Positions 35,986-44,502 of a stretch of DNA of 64,000 nt are shown piece by piece. This DNA is from PoT sp049331405 (GTDB lineage: Bacteria; Planctomycetota; Planctomycetia; Isosphaerales; Isosphaeraceae): positions 9,739,636 to 9,803,635 of the forward strand of contig NZ_CP186274.1 of assembly GCF_049331405.1 (NCBI RefSeq), written 5' to 3'. The position numbers were made by a program, and so were the translations under genes. The notes under the pieces were generated by a model. That model did no database searches. It saw nothing but the letters and a program-made list of their open reading frames with translations, and was not told where the DNA came from. Position 1 is the stretch's first letter, and each line of letters opens with the position of its first letter.

Positions 35986-36492
35986 ATGCAACCCACTTCA
36001 GCACACCTCCTCCTCACGGCGACGGCCTTCCTGCTTGCGGGCTCGCGGGCCTCGGCGCAAGAGCCGATCCCCTACGGCGACCCGATCAGGCTCGAGGCGG
36101 CCCTGAAGATCGTGGCGGCGGCCGAGGCCGAGGCCAAGAAGCACAACTGGCCCGTGGCCATCGCGATCGTGGACAACTCGGGGTTCCTGGTCGCCTTCCA
36201 TCGGCTGGATAACACGCAGCTCGGGAGCATCGAGGTGGCTATGGAGAAGGCCAAGACCTCGGTCCTCTTCCGCAGGCCGACCAAGGTCTTCGAGGACACG
36301 CTGGCCCAGGGAGGCGCGGGGCTCCGGGTGCTCAGGACGGGGGCCATGCCCGTCGAAGGGGGCCTGCCGATCCTCAAGGACGGCAAGATCATCGGGGCGA
36401 TCGGCGTCTCGGGCGTCAAACCCAACCAGGACGGCGAGGTCGCCCAGGGGGCCTTGAAGGCCGTGGAAACCCCCAAGCCCGCGACGCCCTGA
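35986..36492 (+). CDS. Exported GlcG/HbpS family protein
   Basis: A 168-residue protein with a signal peptide (1-25, ending ASAQ) and a GlcG/HbpS (DUF336) domain: LEAALKIVAAAEAEAKKHNW, VAIAIVDNSGFLVAFHRLDN, then GGLPILKDGKIIGAIGVSG. Relatives bind haem or cobalamin-like ligands or act with glycolate oxidation genes; some are extracellular haem sensors. No such partner lies here. AAGGA eight bases before the ATG at 35986 chooses this start; a longer frame from 35839 would bury the signal peptide. It is convergent with the glycosidase-like gene, 16 bases away. Confidence 0.9.
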   Translation: MQPTSAHLLLTATAFLLAGSRASAQEPIPYGDPIRLEAALKIVAAAEAEAKKHNWPVAIAIVDNSGFLVAFHRLDNTQLGSIEVAMEKAKTSVLFRRPTKVFEDTLAQGGAGLRVLRTGAMPVEGGLPILKDGKIIGAIGVSGVKPNQDGEVAQGALKAVETPKPATP

Positions 36493-36508
36493 GCCGCCAT
36501 CGAGGCGA

Positions 36509-37879
36509 TTATCGCCCTCGTGCCATGATGCGGAGGGCGATGTCTTCCTCGAAGTCGGGCGAGTTAAGCTGGATCAGCCCCGAGCCCTCTTTGACTTCCA
36601 GGTCCACGACCTTGACGACCTCGCCGGAACGCGTGTCGAGCCATTCGGCGTGATAAGCGCCGGCGGGGAGATCCACCTCCAGCGAGACCCGCTTGCCACC
36701 ACTGAGATAGACGGCGTATTGCTTCCCCGCCTCGGCCAGGACGCGGGGCGTCACCTTGTCGGGAACTCCGCCTCGGATCAAGGTAATGTCGGGGGCCATG
36801 CGGAGGAGATCGAAGCCGTCGAGGAAGCGTTTGAGGATGCCGAGTTGCTTGCGCAAGCGAGGCCCACCCCCGCCGGGCGTGGGGTCGCTCACCTCGGCCG
36901 TCCCGTCCGCGTGGGTCGTGCTGAACGAGTAGTCGAGGTTATTGTAGATCGCCCCGCCGGCCAGCATGAACTCCCAGCCCTCGACGCGGTAGACGAGGTC
37001 GCCGGTCTTGCGAAAGCCGGTCTCGTCGTCGCCAAGAGGTCGTTTCAGTTCGTAGTTCATCGCCACGGTGTCGGGCGGGGTCGCGTAGTGGAAGTTGAAG
37101 ATCGAGACGGCCGGGTTCGGCGACTCGATCTTCGCCTTGTCATTGGCGATGTTTTGCGCGATCAGGTGTTTCTTCAAGGACACTTTCTCGGCGTCGATGA
37201 TCGTGGCGATGATCCTGTCCTGCCACTCCCGCGTCACGCCGCCGAAGTAGGGCTCGTTGCAGACCTCGTAATAGAGGTTGTTCACGTCCTTCAACTCGGC
37301 GACGACCTTGCGGACGAACGCCTCGTGCCGGGCGACCAGTTCCGGATGCTTGAGCGTGAACACCTCATTCCCAGGGACCGCGCCAACGCCATTCACGTTG
37401 TGCTTGGCGTTCATCGGGTCGATGTCCCAGAGCACATCTTCGTAGAAGGGGCAGAAGAAGACATATTCCACGACGATCCCGCGTTCCTCCGCAGCGCGGA
37501 GGAATTGCTTGAGGCGATCGAAGTAGGCCGGATTGAAGCGGTCGAGGTCGTACTTGTCCTCCCCCACCTTGATCCAGGGGGGCAGGTAACGCCCGGGCGC
37601 GGGGGCGAGGTTGTTCTCCTTGATGTTGAACGAGCCGGGGACCTCGCGATAGGTCCCGGAGAATAGGCGGGTCATGTTCAGGCCGCTCGCCTTCAACGCA
37701 TCGAGATACGGGATGAAGTCGAAGTCGAGGTTCAGGACCGAGCCGTAATGCTCGCCCGAGGTGACGAGCACCGTCGTCCGCCCCTGATAGCGGAGATAGT
37801 GCGGATTCTCGGGATGCAGCTCGATCGGCCCGTCGGCCAGGGCCGACAACGACGCCAGGGAGAGCAGGAGCGTCAGCAT
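36509..37879 (-). CDS. Secreted clan-A glycoside-hydrolase-like protein
   Basis: A 456-residue protein with a short signal peptide (1-15). Residues 17-400 form a probable (beta/alpha)8 barrel. The motif LYYEVCNEPYF carries N208-E209-P210, the acid/base signature of GH clan A (GH5-like). The nucleophile Glu is less clear; E in RVEGWEFMLAGGA is a candidate. A beta C-terminal domain (about 380-456; AEWLDTRSGEVVKV) resembles the putative collagen-binding domain seen behind DUF4038-type barrels. It would cleave plant or algal polysaccharide outside the cytoplasm. GAGGGG precedes the ATG at 37879; the 60 residues upstream in frame do not look coding. Confidence 0.78.
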   Translation of the reverse strand: MLTLLLSLASLSALADGPIELHPENPHYLRYQGRTTVLVTSGEHYGSVLNLDFDFIPYLDALKASGLNMTRLFSGTYREVPGSFNIKENNLAPAPGRYLPPWIKVGEDKYDLDRFNPAYFDRLKQFLRAAEERGIVVEYVFFCPFYEDVLWDIDPMNAKHNVNGVGAVPGNEVFTLKHPELVARHEAFVRKVVAELKDVNNLYYEVCNEPYFGGVTREWQDRIIATIIDAEKVSLKKHLIAQNIANDKAKIESPNPAVSIFNFHYATPPDTVAMNYELKRPLGDDETGFRKTGDLVYRVEGWEFMLAGGAIYNNLDYSFSTTHADGTAEVSDPTPGGGGPRLRKQLGILKRFLDGFDLLRMAPDITLIRGGVPDKVTPRVLAEAGKQYAVYLSGGKRVSLEVDLPAGAYHAEWLDTRSGEVVKVVDLEVKEGSGLIQLNSPDFEEDIALRIMARGR

Positions 37880-38103
37880 GCGGTCTGCCCCTCGACCCGC
37901 GCCGGCCCTGTCGTCGAGGGAAGGATGGATCCGATCCCATCGACGGCCGTACGCGTTGTCATATTTCCGAAGAGATTGACGTGTGATAGGGGCCTCGGCC
38001 CATCCGTCGGCCAATCGCTCGAAGCCCGGCGACCCCTCCCGATGCGCCAAGTCTCGCACGGAACCCGGCGGCGGGCAAGCGTCGCGCCCCCCGCGCCGTC
38101 ATC

Positions 38104-38886
38104 TCAGAGGAAGAGGCCGCCAGAAGCTTCGAGGCGCTGGGCGTTGAGCCAACGACCGGCCTCGGAGCAGAGGAAGGCGACGACCCCGCCGATGTCCTCC
38201 GGCACGCCGACGCGGCCCAGCGCCGTCTGGCTCGCGAGGAAGTCCTTGACCCCCGCCTGGCTGAAGGAGTTCTTCGTGAAGTCGGTCTCGATCGGGCCGG
38301 GCGCCACGATGTTCACGTTGATCTGGCGAGGGCCCAACTCCTTGGCCAGATACTTCGTCAGGACCTCAATGGCCCCCTTCATCGACGCATACGCCGCGTA
38401 TCCGGGGGTCGTGAACCGCGCCAGGCCGGTCGAGAGGTTCACGATCCGGCCGCCGTCGGCGATGACGGGCAAGAGAGCCTGCGTGAGGAAATAGACGCCC
38501 CGGAAGTGGACGTTCATGAGGCTGTCGAAGTCGTCTTCCGTCGTCGCCTCGAACTTCGACGGGCGGTTGATCCCCGCGTTGTTGACGAGGAAGTCGAACG
38601 TCTCACGCCCCCAATGCTCGCGGAGCAGGGCCTGCAACTCGTCGCGGAACTTATGACGCTGATCGCTCTGGGCGACATCGAGTTGCACCAGGGCCGCCTT
38701 CCGGCCCAGGGCCTCGATCTCGGCGACCACCGCCGCCCCTTCGCCCTTCTTCTCGCGGTACGTCAGGATCAGGTCCGACCCCGCCGCGGCGAGACTCAGG
38801 GCGATCTCGCGCCCGAGGCCCCGGCTCCCCCCCGTCACCAGGGCGATCTTCCCCGTCGACCCCACCGCCTGGTTCTGAGCACTCAT
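38104..38886 (-). CDS. SDR-family oxidoreductase under TetR control
   Basis: A 260-residue short-chain dehydrogenase. TGGSRGLG near 18-25, NNAG, the serine of NLSTG and the intact Y-A-S-M-K catalytic motif are all present, unlike the SDR at 19.9-20.7 kb. It reduces or oxidises a small carbonyl/alcohol with NAD(P). GGGGAG eight bases before the ATG at 38886 sets the start and excludes an upstream ATG that would run through the promoter. Two palindromes and a -35/-10 pair lie just upstream, and the divergent gene is a TetR regulator, so induction by a ligand of that repressor is likely. Confidence 0.92.
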   Translation of the reverse strand: MSAQNQAVGSTGKIALVTGGSRGLGREIALSLAAAGSDLILTYREKKGEGAAVVAEIEALGRKAALVQLDVAQSDQRHKFRDELQALLREHWGRETFDFLVNNAGINRPSKFEATTEDDFDSLMNVHFRGVYFLTQALLPVIADGGRIVNLSTGLARFTTPGYAAYASMKGAIEVLTKYLAKELGPRQINVNIVAPGPIETDFTKNSFSQAGVKDFLASQTALGRVGVPEDIGGVVAFLCSEAGRWLNAQRLEASGGLFL

Positions 38887-38947
38887 CGTCAGTCTCCCCT
38901 GATTGATCCGCCAGAAATCCGGTTCCGCGACTCGAATTTGATTTCCT

Positions 38948-38960
38948 TTACGTCGCGTAA
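38948..38960. promoter_or_regulatory. TetR-type operator 1
   Basis: TTACG-TCG-CGTAA is a perfect palindrome. It lies just downstream of the -10 element of the SDR promoter, where a bound repressor would block initiation. Its centre is 45 bases from operator 2. Confidence 0.7.
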
Positions 38961-38987
38961 TATTATAGAACCGAGAAACCAAGTCAA
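38960..38987 (-). promoter_or_regulatory. Promoter of the SDR gene
   Basis: On the minus strand TTGACT (38987-38982) is followed by TATAAT (38967-38962; 14-base gap) or by overlapping TAATAT (38965-38960; 16-base gap). It is 74-100 bases upstream of the SDR ATG and flanked by the two operators. Confidence 0.55.
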
Positions 38988-38991
38988 TAGT

Positions 38992-39006
38992 TTTACGATA
39001 CGTAAA
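38992..39006. promoter_or_regulatory. TetR-type operator 2
   Basis: TTTACG-ATA-CGTAAA is a perfect 15-base palindrome with the same core (TTACG-N3-CGTAA) as operator 1. It abuts the -35 of the SDR promoter and lies 27 bases before the tetR-family ATG. Confidence 0.75.
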
Positions 39007-39032
39007 GCAAATTATCCTCGAAGGGGGTCGGC

Positions 39033-39635
39033 ATGGCGAAGGAGTCGAAGCAGGAGGCGAAGTCGCGGGGCAGGCCGAGGAGCGAGTCGGCCGCGGCGCA
39101 CGAGGGGATCATGGACGCCGTGTACGCGATCCTCCAGGAGAAGTCGGTGCGCGACCTGACGATGGAGGAGGTGGCCCGCCGCGCCGGGGTGGGAAAGCCG
39201 ACGCTCTACAAGTGGTGGCCATCGAAGGCCGCGCTCGTGATGGATATGTTCGAGCAGCGGGTCGTCGGCCGGCTCGCGGTCTCTGACACCGGGACCGCCG
39301 AGCAGGCGATCCGCACCCAGGTCCGCGAGTTGATCCGGCTCTTCAACGGATTCTTCGGCAAGGTCGCCGCCGAGATCATCGCCGAGGGGCAGAGCGACCC
39401 GACGATCCTCGCCGAATACTGCCAACGCTATATGTTCAAGCGCAGGGCCTTCTCGGCCGGGGTCCTCGAGCACGCGAGGGTCAGGGGCGAGTTGAAGCGG
39501 CCGATCGACCCCGAGCTCTTCATCGACATGATCTACGGCCCGATCTACTTCCGGCTCCTCGTGCGCCACCTGCCCCTGGACGAGGCCTTCGGCGACGCAC
39601 TGGTCGATAACCTGCTGGCCTATGCCAAGGGATGA
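39033..39635 (+). CDS. TetR family transcriptional regulator
   Basis: A 200-residue repressor. The N-terminal helix-turn-helix is at about 25-65 (LTMEEVARRAGVGKPTLYKWWPSKAALV). The C-terminal region is a TetR_C-like ligand-binding domain (IRLFNGFFGKVAAEIIAEG, PIYFRLLVRH). AAGGGGG before the ATG supports the start. It faces the SDR gene across a 146-base region with two perfect TTACG-N3-CGTAA palindromes, so it almost certainly represses that gene and itself. The ligand is unknown. Its stop is three bases from the stop of the convergent epimerase gene. Confidence 0.93.
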   Translation: MAKESKQEAKSRGRPRSESAAAHEGIMDAVYAILQEKSVRDLTMEEVARRAGVGKPTLYKWWPSKAALVMDMFEQRVVGRLAVSDTGTAEQAIRTQVRELIRLFNGFFGKVAAEIIAEGQSDPTILAEYCQRYMFKRRAFSAGVLEHARVRGELKRPIDPELFIDMIYGPIYFRLLVRHLPLDEAFGDALVDNLLAYAKG

Positions 39636-39638
39636 GGA

Positions 39639-40571
39639 TTACCGGGCGAGCCACTCGTGGAGCTTTCCCACACCTTCGCGAATCTCCACTTTAGGCTCCC
39701 AGCCGAGGTCGCGGTGGATGGAGGCGAGCGACATCTTGCGGGCGTTCATCGCGTATTTATCCGGGTCGGGTCCGTCCTGCACGACCGTCCCGGGGACGAG
39801 TTCCTGGATAATGCACGCGATCTCGCGGAAGGTCGGGAAGCCGGGGCCGGTGACGTTGTAGGCGAGCGTATCGACCTCGCGAATCCGGTCCTTGGGGATC
39901 TGAAGCGCCGTCTTCACGACCTCGCAGAGGTCTGTGATGTAGATCCAGGGCAGGGGGACGTCGCACCCCTGGTCGAGCACGATCGGCTCGCCGGCCAGGG
40001 CCGTCTTGAGCAACTGCGTGATCCCGCAATAGGCCGTCCGCCCCGCGCCATAGACGATGGAGACCCGCAGCGAGAGGAGGTCGACCTTGTCCTGATGGGC
40101 ATAGGCGCGGACCATCGCCTCGCACGAGACCTTGGAGCTGCCATACGGCTCGCTCGCCAGCAGGGGGAGCCGCTCCACGACCGGCGTGATGCGCGAGGCC
40201 TCCTCGGCGGCCTGGCCGTAGACGGAGCTCGACGAGAGGAAAACGACCCGCCCCTTGAGCCCCGTGGTCCTCGCGGCCTCGAACAGGTTCAATGTCCCCA
40301 GGACGTTAACCTCGAAGACGCGAGCCGGCTGATTGTTGCAGATATGAGGCCCTGATACGCCCCCCGCATGTACCACGTTGTTGATGCCGTGCCTGGCGAA
40401 GATGTCGTCAACGAGGGCCTTGTCCGTCACGTCGCCGACGATCACCGGCCAGGGCCTCGGGGCCGACGCGGCGACGACATCCAGGCCCACCACTTGCGAG
40501 CCCTCCGAGTGCAGGAGCTGGGCCACCCTCGCCCCTAAGAAACCTTCGACCCCCGTGATCAACGTCGCCAT
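39639..40571 (-). CDS. NAD-dependent epimerase/dehydratase family protein
   Basis: A 310-residue extended SDR. The N-terminal TGVEGFLGARV carries the Gly-rich NAD(P) loop; the catalytic triad is present as the serine of LSSSSVYG and Y-G-S-S-K. It resembles nucleotide-sugar or sugar-acid epimerases and dehydrogenases, but substrate residues cannot be read. GGGGAGG eight bases upstream fixes the ATG at 40571. It is the last gene of a minus-strand run (guaD, ABM protein, amine oxidase, epimerase) and lies 32 bases after the amine oxidase gene. Confidence 0.88.
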   Translation of the reverse strand: MATLITGVEGFLGARVAQLLHSEGSQVVGLDVVAASAPRPWPVIVGDVTDKALVDDIFARHGINNVVHAGGVSGPHICNNQPARVFEVNVLGTLNLFEAARTTGLKGRVVFLSSSSVYGQAAEEASRITPVVERLPLLASEPYGSSKVSCEAMVRAYAHQDKVDLLSLRVSIVYGAGRTAYCGITQLLKTALAGEPIVLDQGCDVPLPWIYITDLCEVVKTALQIPKDRIREVDTLAYNVTGPGFPTFREIACIIQELVPGTVVQDGPDPDKYAMNARKMSLASIHRDLGWEPKVEIREGVGKLHEWLAR

Positions 40572-40603
40572 GCGCGGGCCTCCCCATCAAGCCATCTGCA
40601 TTT

Positions 40604-41983
40604 TCAACCAAGAAAAGCGTCGACCTCGCCCGCCGCCTGCTCGCCGGCGAAGAGGCCGCCTTCGAGGTATCCGTTCCAGTCCTTGGCGAGGTCGGAGGCG
40701 GCCCACCAGACCCGGCCGAACCGGGGCATCGACTCGCCGCCGAGGGCCTGCCCGAGCTCGCACCAGAAGCCGGGGGTCAGGTGGCAGCCGTAACCGCCGC
40801 GCGTGAACTCTTCCGACGTCCAGTCCATCTCGATGTAGTCGATGGGGTCGAGGGCCTCCGGGCCCAGGATCTTGGCCCAGGTCTCCAGAACGCTCGACCG
40901 CCGATCCGCGGGAGAGAGCCGGTTCCAGTCGGTCGCACGCCTCGCGGTGATGAAGCCGAGGAGCACGCCGGGGTAGCCGTCCTTGGCCGAATTATCATAG
41001 CTGAATGTCTGGGGACCATCCCAGATCATGCCGTTGCCCGACAGGCCCTTATCGCGCCAGAAGGGGCGATCGTAGGCGGCCTGGACCTTTGTGGTGTTCC
41101 CCGTCTGGAAGGCGGAGAAGGCCCGGTAGAGGTCGGAGGGGAGGCGAGGCTCGTAGTTCAGGCCGGGGAGCAACTGGGGAGGCAGGCAGAGGACGACGGC
41201 CTTCGCCCGATACTCGGCTCCGACCGTCTTCACGAGCACCCCGTTGTCGTCCTGCTCGACCCGGCGCACGATCTGGCCGAGGTGGAGCGCGTCGCCGAGT
41301 TGCTCCGCCATCCGCTCGGCGACGAGCTGCGTGCCGCCGACGACGCGATTCGCCTGCAGGCCGCCGATCGCCCAGGGGGGCAACCCGTGGCTCGTCTTCA
41401 GGAACCAGAGCATCTGGAGCAACGAGATCTGCCCAGGCTCGGTGGAATAGGCCTGGTTCGTCAGGTAGCGGAAGAACTCACGTGAGGCGTCGGTCCGGTT
41501 CCGCTCATTGATCCAGGTATCGAACGTGACGGCATCCCAGGCCTCGGCGTCGGGGCAGATCCAGGGGGTCGCGGCGGGGACCAGTTCGTTGAGCCTGCCC
41601 AGTTCGTTGAGCGTCCCCTCGATCTCCTCGGCGACCTCGGCGGGATGCCCGAGCGACTCGACCAGGCAACGCGCGGGGGTCGACTGATAGCGGGCGACCT
41701 TCCCGTCCTTGGCGACGAACCCATCCCCCTCGCCCCATGCCGTGAAGAACTCGAGCCCAAGTTCGGGGACCAGCTTCGTCGCCCGCTCCTGGATCGGCGC
41801 GATGTACTGGCCGCCGAGTTCGAGCCGCCAGCCGGCGACCTGCCGCTCCAGGGTCCGCCCGCCGACGCGGTCGCGAGACTCGAGCAGGACGACCGATCGG
41901 CCCGCGGCCTTCAGGGCCCTCGCCGCCGAGAGCCCCGCGTAACCGGCACCGGCGACGAGCACGTCACAGGAAATCTGGCTCAT
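40604..41983 (-). CDS. Flavin-containing monoamine oxidase family protein
   Basis: A 459-residue FAD enzyme. The dinucleotide-binding motif is at 9-37 (VLVAGAGYAGLSAARALKAAG, then LLES), followed by RVGGRT and LELGGQYI, the classic amine-oxidase signature. The C-terminal FAD stretch reads GRVWWAASDLAKDWNGYLEGG. It oxidises amines or related substrates with O2, giving aldehyde, NH3 and H2O2. There is no signal peptide. It sits 28 bases after the ABM-membrane gene and downstream of guaD, pointing to nitrogen-compound breakdown. The ribosome binding site is weak. Confidence 0.9.
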   Translation of the reverse strand: MSQISCDVLVAGAGYAGLSAARALKAAGRSVVLLESRDRVGGRTLERQVAGWRLELGGQYIAPIQERATKLVPELGLEFFTAWGEGDGFVAKDGKVARYQSTPARCLVESLGHPAEVAEEIEGTLNELGRLNELVPAATPWICPDAEAWDAVTFDTWINERNRTDASREFFRYLTNQAYSTEPGQISLLQMLWFLKTSHGLPPWAIGGLQANRVVGGTQLVAERMAEQLGDALHLGQIVRRVEQDDNGVLVKTVGAEYRAKAVVLCLPPQLLPGLNYEPRLPSDLYRAFSAFQTGNTTKVQAAYDRPFWRDKGLSGNGMIWDGPQTFSYDNSAKDGYPGVLLGFITARRATDWNRLSPADRRSSVLETWAKILGPEALDPIDYIEMDWTSEEFTRGGYGCHLTPGFWCELGQALGGESMPRFGRVWWAASDLAKDWNGYLEGGLFAGEQAAGEVDAFLG

Positions 41984-42011
41984 GTTGTGATCCGATGGTG
42001 TCTCGACGTTT

Positions 42012-42656
42012 TCATCCGCTGATCTTGCGGAAGATGAGGGTCAGCACCGCCAATGCCGCCGCGATGCCGAGCGGGCCGCCGAAGGCGATCGCCTTGTTCC
42101 TCGAGTCCTTGGCGTGGAGCCAGGGGGCGATCAACTTGGTCAGCAGGGGCATCACGGCCCATTGCAGGATCGAGATGCTGAGGGCGTTGCCGATCAGCAT
42201 CGAGAGCGAGAACCCCAAAGGCTGGGTGATCGGCCCGACGAGAATCGACAGCACCATGACCGTCGGGAAGAGGGCCAGGAGGACGGTGAGGGCCATCTTC
42301 CACGCGGAAGGCCCCTCGCCCGAGGCGGAGGACGCCCCGGCGAACCAGGCGCCGAAGCCATCCGGCAGGGTCTTCATGTCGAAGTCGCCGAGGCGAGCCT
42401 TGACCTTCTGGATCCATTCCTCGCGGATCGGCGACTCGAGCCAGCGGTTCAGGAACCTGTCCTCCTCGAAGTGGATGACGACCACCCACTCTTCAGGACT
42501 CTTGGCCGTCGGCTGGAAGACATCGGTGCCGCAATACCCCTCGAAGCCCTCGGCGACCTTGATGACGTTGCCCTGCCACTCGAGGAACCAATCCACATCC
42601 GACGCGGGGACGCGCTGCACGATCACGGCAGACGCCCTGGAAATATGCACGGTCAC
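42012..42656 (-). CDS. ABM-domain protein with C-terminal membrane helices
   Basis: A 214-residue protein. Residues about 5-95 are an antibiotic-biosynthesis-monooxygenase (ABM) ferredoxin-like domain (AVIVQRVPASDVDWFLEWQ, GFEGYCGTDVF, WVVVIHFEE). Residues about 120-214 hold three hydrophobic segments (WKMALTVLLALFPTVMVLSILVG; FSLSMLIGNALSISILQWAVM; AIAFGGPLGIAAALAVLTLIF). The ABM fold binds aromatic or haem-like ligands, sometimes without a cofactor; the role of membrane-fused members is not known. The GTG at 42656 has GAGGAG upstream. It lies between guaD and the amine oxidase gene in one run. Confidence 0.85.
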   Translation of the reverse strand: MTVHISRASAVIVQRVPASDVDWFLEWQGNVIKVAEGFEGYCGTDVFQPTAKSPEEWVVVIHFEEDRFLNRWLESPIREEWIQKVKARLGDFDMKTLPDGFGAWFAGASSASGEGPSAWKMALTVLLALFPTVMVLSILVGPITQPLGFSLSMLIGNALSISILQWAVMPLLTKLIAPWLHAKDSRNKAIAFGGPLGIAAALAVLTLIFRKISG

Positions 42657-42738
42657 GAATCCGCTCCTCGAGTCTGCGGGGTTAGGTCCATCGATCAGGA
42701 TACGCCTCGGGTACGAGTCATGGGCATCGGGTTCGGGC

Positions 42739-44139
42739 TCAGGCCTTCTTGTAGGCCCGCTTGCCGCCGATCCAGGTCTCGTCGATGTTGCGGTCGTCGC
42801 CGACGGCCATGACGCCGAAGAGGAGCTGCGAGGCCTCCTCGATCGTCTTGGGGTTCCCTTCGGTGATGAGCGACTGGTGCCACTTCACGGCCGCCTGGCC
42901 GCTGTTCCAGTCGATCGCCACGAAGTCGGCCTCCTTGCCCTTGTCGAAATTGCCGAGGAGGTCGTCGAGGTACAGGGCGCGGGCGCCGCCGAGGGTCGCG
43001 AGGTAGAAGGCGCGATAGGGGCTGAGCTTGTTGCGGTCGGCCTCGGCCAGATCCTGGTCGCGGGGGTTGACCGAGCCGTCGAGCATGGTGTTGTTGCAGA
43101 GGCCGACCTTGTACGCCTCCTCCATCACCCGGATCAGGCTGAAGGCGTTGCCGCCCCCCATGTCGCAGCCGAGGGCCACGCGGACCGGCCGCTCGGGGTC
43201 GAGGGCCCGGCCGAGGCGGAAGAGTCCGCTGCCCAGGAAGAGGTTCGAGAGCGGGCAGAACGCGATCGCCGCCCCCGCCTTCGAAAACCGGGAGAACTCG
43301 TCGTTCGAGAGCCAGATGCCGTGCCCGGCCGTGAACTTCGGCCCGAGCAGCCCGTGCTTCTCGTGGACGTGGGTATAATCCGAGCAGTCGGGGAACTCGA
43401 CGCGGGCCGTCCGGACCTCGGAGGGATTCTCCGAGATGTGGGTATTCACCCAGCAATCGTTGTGCTCTTCCTTCAACTGCCGGCAGCGCTCCATCATGTC
43501 GGCCGAGCAGCCGACCGCGAACCGGGGGGTGATGGCGTAGAGGTTCCGCCCCTTGCGGTGATATTGCTCGATCAGCCGCTGCGACTCCTTGTAGAACTCA
43601 TCCGGCGTGATGAGGGAGTGGTCGGGCGCAAAGCGGTCGATCCCCGTCAGGCCGGCGATCACACGCATGTTGCGGCGGGTCGCCTCCTCGAAGAACTCCT
43701 CGGTCGAGACGGGGCTGCTGGTCGTGAAGGCCTGGCAGGTCGTCGTACCGCCGGCCAGCAGCGCGTCGAAGAAGTGCTTGGCCGCTTCCTTCGAGTAGTC
43801 GCGATCCTTGTACTTCAACTCCTCGGGGAAGATCCAGTCCTGGAGCCAGTCCAGCAACTGACTACCATAAGCCCCGAGCACGCGGACCTGGGGGAAGTGG
43901 ATGTGCCCGTCGATGAAGCCGGGCAGGATCAGCCTGTCTTTGATGTGTGTAATATCTAGACTGGAATACTTAGGCGAGAGATCTTCGTAGTTACCGAAGT
44001 CGGTGATAATCCCATCCGTGACGACCATGAGTCCGTCGCGAGTGAATCGAGCCGCTTCCTTCTCCCGGGCTCCATACTTCCAGGGGTCGTCCACGAAATC
44101 AAAGAAAGACCCTCGAATCGCGCGAACTTCCGCCGTCAT
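42739..44139 (-). CDS. guaD: Guanine deaminase
   Basis: A 466-residue amidohydrolase that converts guanine to xanthine and ammonia. Zinc and substrate motifs are GFIDGHIHFPQ, WLQDWIFPEE, THISENPSE, GHGIWLS and GCDMGGGNAFS, which together are diagnostic for guanine deaminase rather than other amidohydrolases. The length is normal and there is no signal peptide. GGAGG eight bases before the ATG at 44139 supports the start. It is the first gene of the minus-strand run that continues with the ABM protein 82 bases later. No other purine catabolism gene is present in the window. Confidence 0.93.
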   Translation of the reverse strand: MTAEVRAIRGSFFDFVDDPWKYGAREKEAARFTRDGLMVVTDGIITDFGNYEDLSPKYSSLDITHIKDRLILPGFIDGHIHFPQVRVLGAYGSQLLDWLQDWIFPEELKYKDRDYSKEAAKHFFDALLAGGTTTCQAFTTSSPVSTEEFFEEATRRNMRVIAGLTGIDRFAPDHSLITPDEFYKESQRLIEQYHRKGRNLYAITPRFAVGCSADMMERCRQLKEEHNDCWVNTHISENPSEVRTARVEFPDCSDYTHVHEKHGLLGPKFTAGHGIWLSNDEFSRFSKAGAAIAFCPLSNLFLGSGLFRLGRALDPERPVRVALGCDMGGGNAFSLIRVMEEAYKVGLCNNTMLDGSVNPRDQDLAEADRNKLSPYRAFYLATLGGARALYLDDLLGNFDKGKEADFVAIDWNSGQAAVKWHQSLITEGNPKTIEEASQLLFGVMAVGDDRNIDETWIGGKRAYKKA

Positions 44140-44502
44140 CGCAACGCCTCCGCCAGCAATGGAACTGCAATCGAATTATCGGACACCGTCGTCGTCGACC
44201 CAGTCGGCCCCGGGAGGGCCTCTTGCGGGCTCTATCTTTCTCCACTCTTGAACCGTTGTCAAAACTTTACCTGGCCTATTTTCTTAAAATATCTAAAAAC
44301 AGGCATTCTCATGCGGTTGCGACGTACTCATACGACTGTCGCCAGGCCGATGCCCTCGACCGACGAGGCCAGTTGTGGGTCAATCCGCGATAGAAACGGA
44401 GTCGCGACGAAAGCCAAAGCCATCTCCCGATGGCCCCGGCTTTCGAGGTTACGGACGCAGAGGCGGATGATGGGAGGAAGGCGAGGAGGCTCGCGCCTTC
44501 CG
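44140..44502. other. Intergenic region upstream of guaD
   Basis: These 363 bases separate guaD from the stop of the porin gene. They include AT-rich runs around 44270-44305 and one candidate promoter. No gene is supported. Confidence 0.5.
44234..44262 (-). promoter_or_regulatory. Candidate promoter of guaD
   Basis: On the minus strand TTGACA (44262-44257) is a perfect -35; 17 bases on is AAAGAT (44239-44234), a poor -10. It lies about 95 bases before the guaD ATG. Confidence 0.35.

Noticed and set aside
41995..43959. A 654-codon plus-strand open frame opposite guaD and the ABM gene
   Set aside because: The minus-strand genes have unmistakable family motifs; the plus frame has none.
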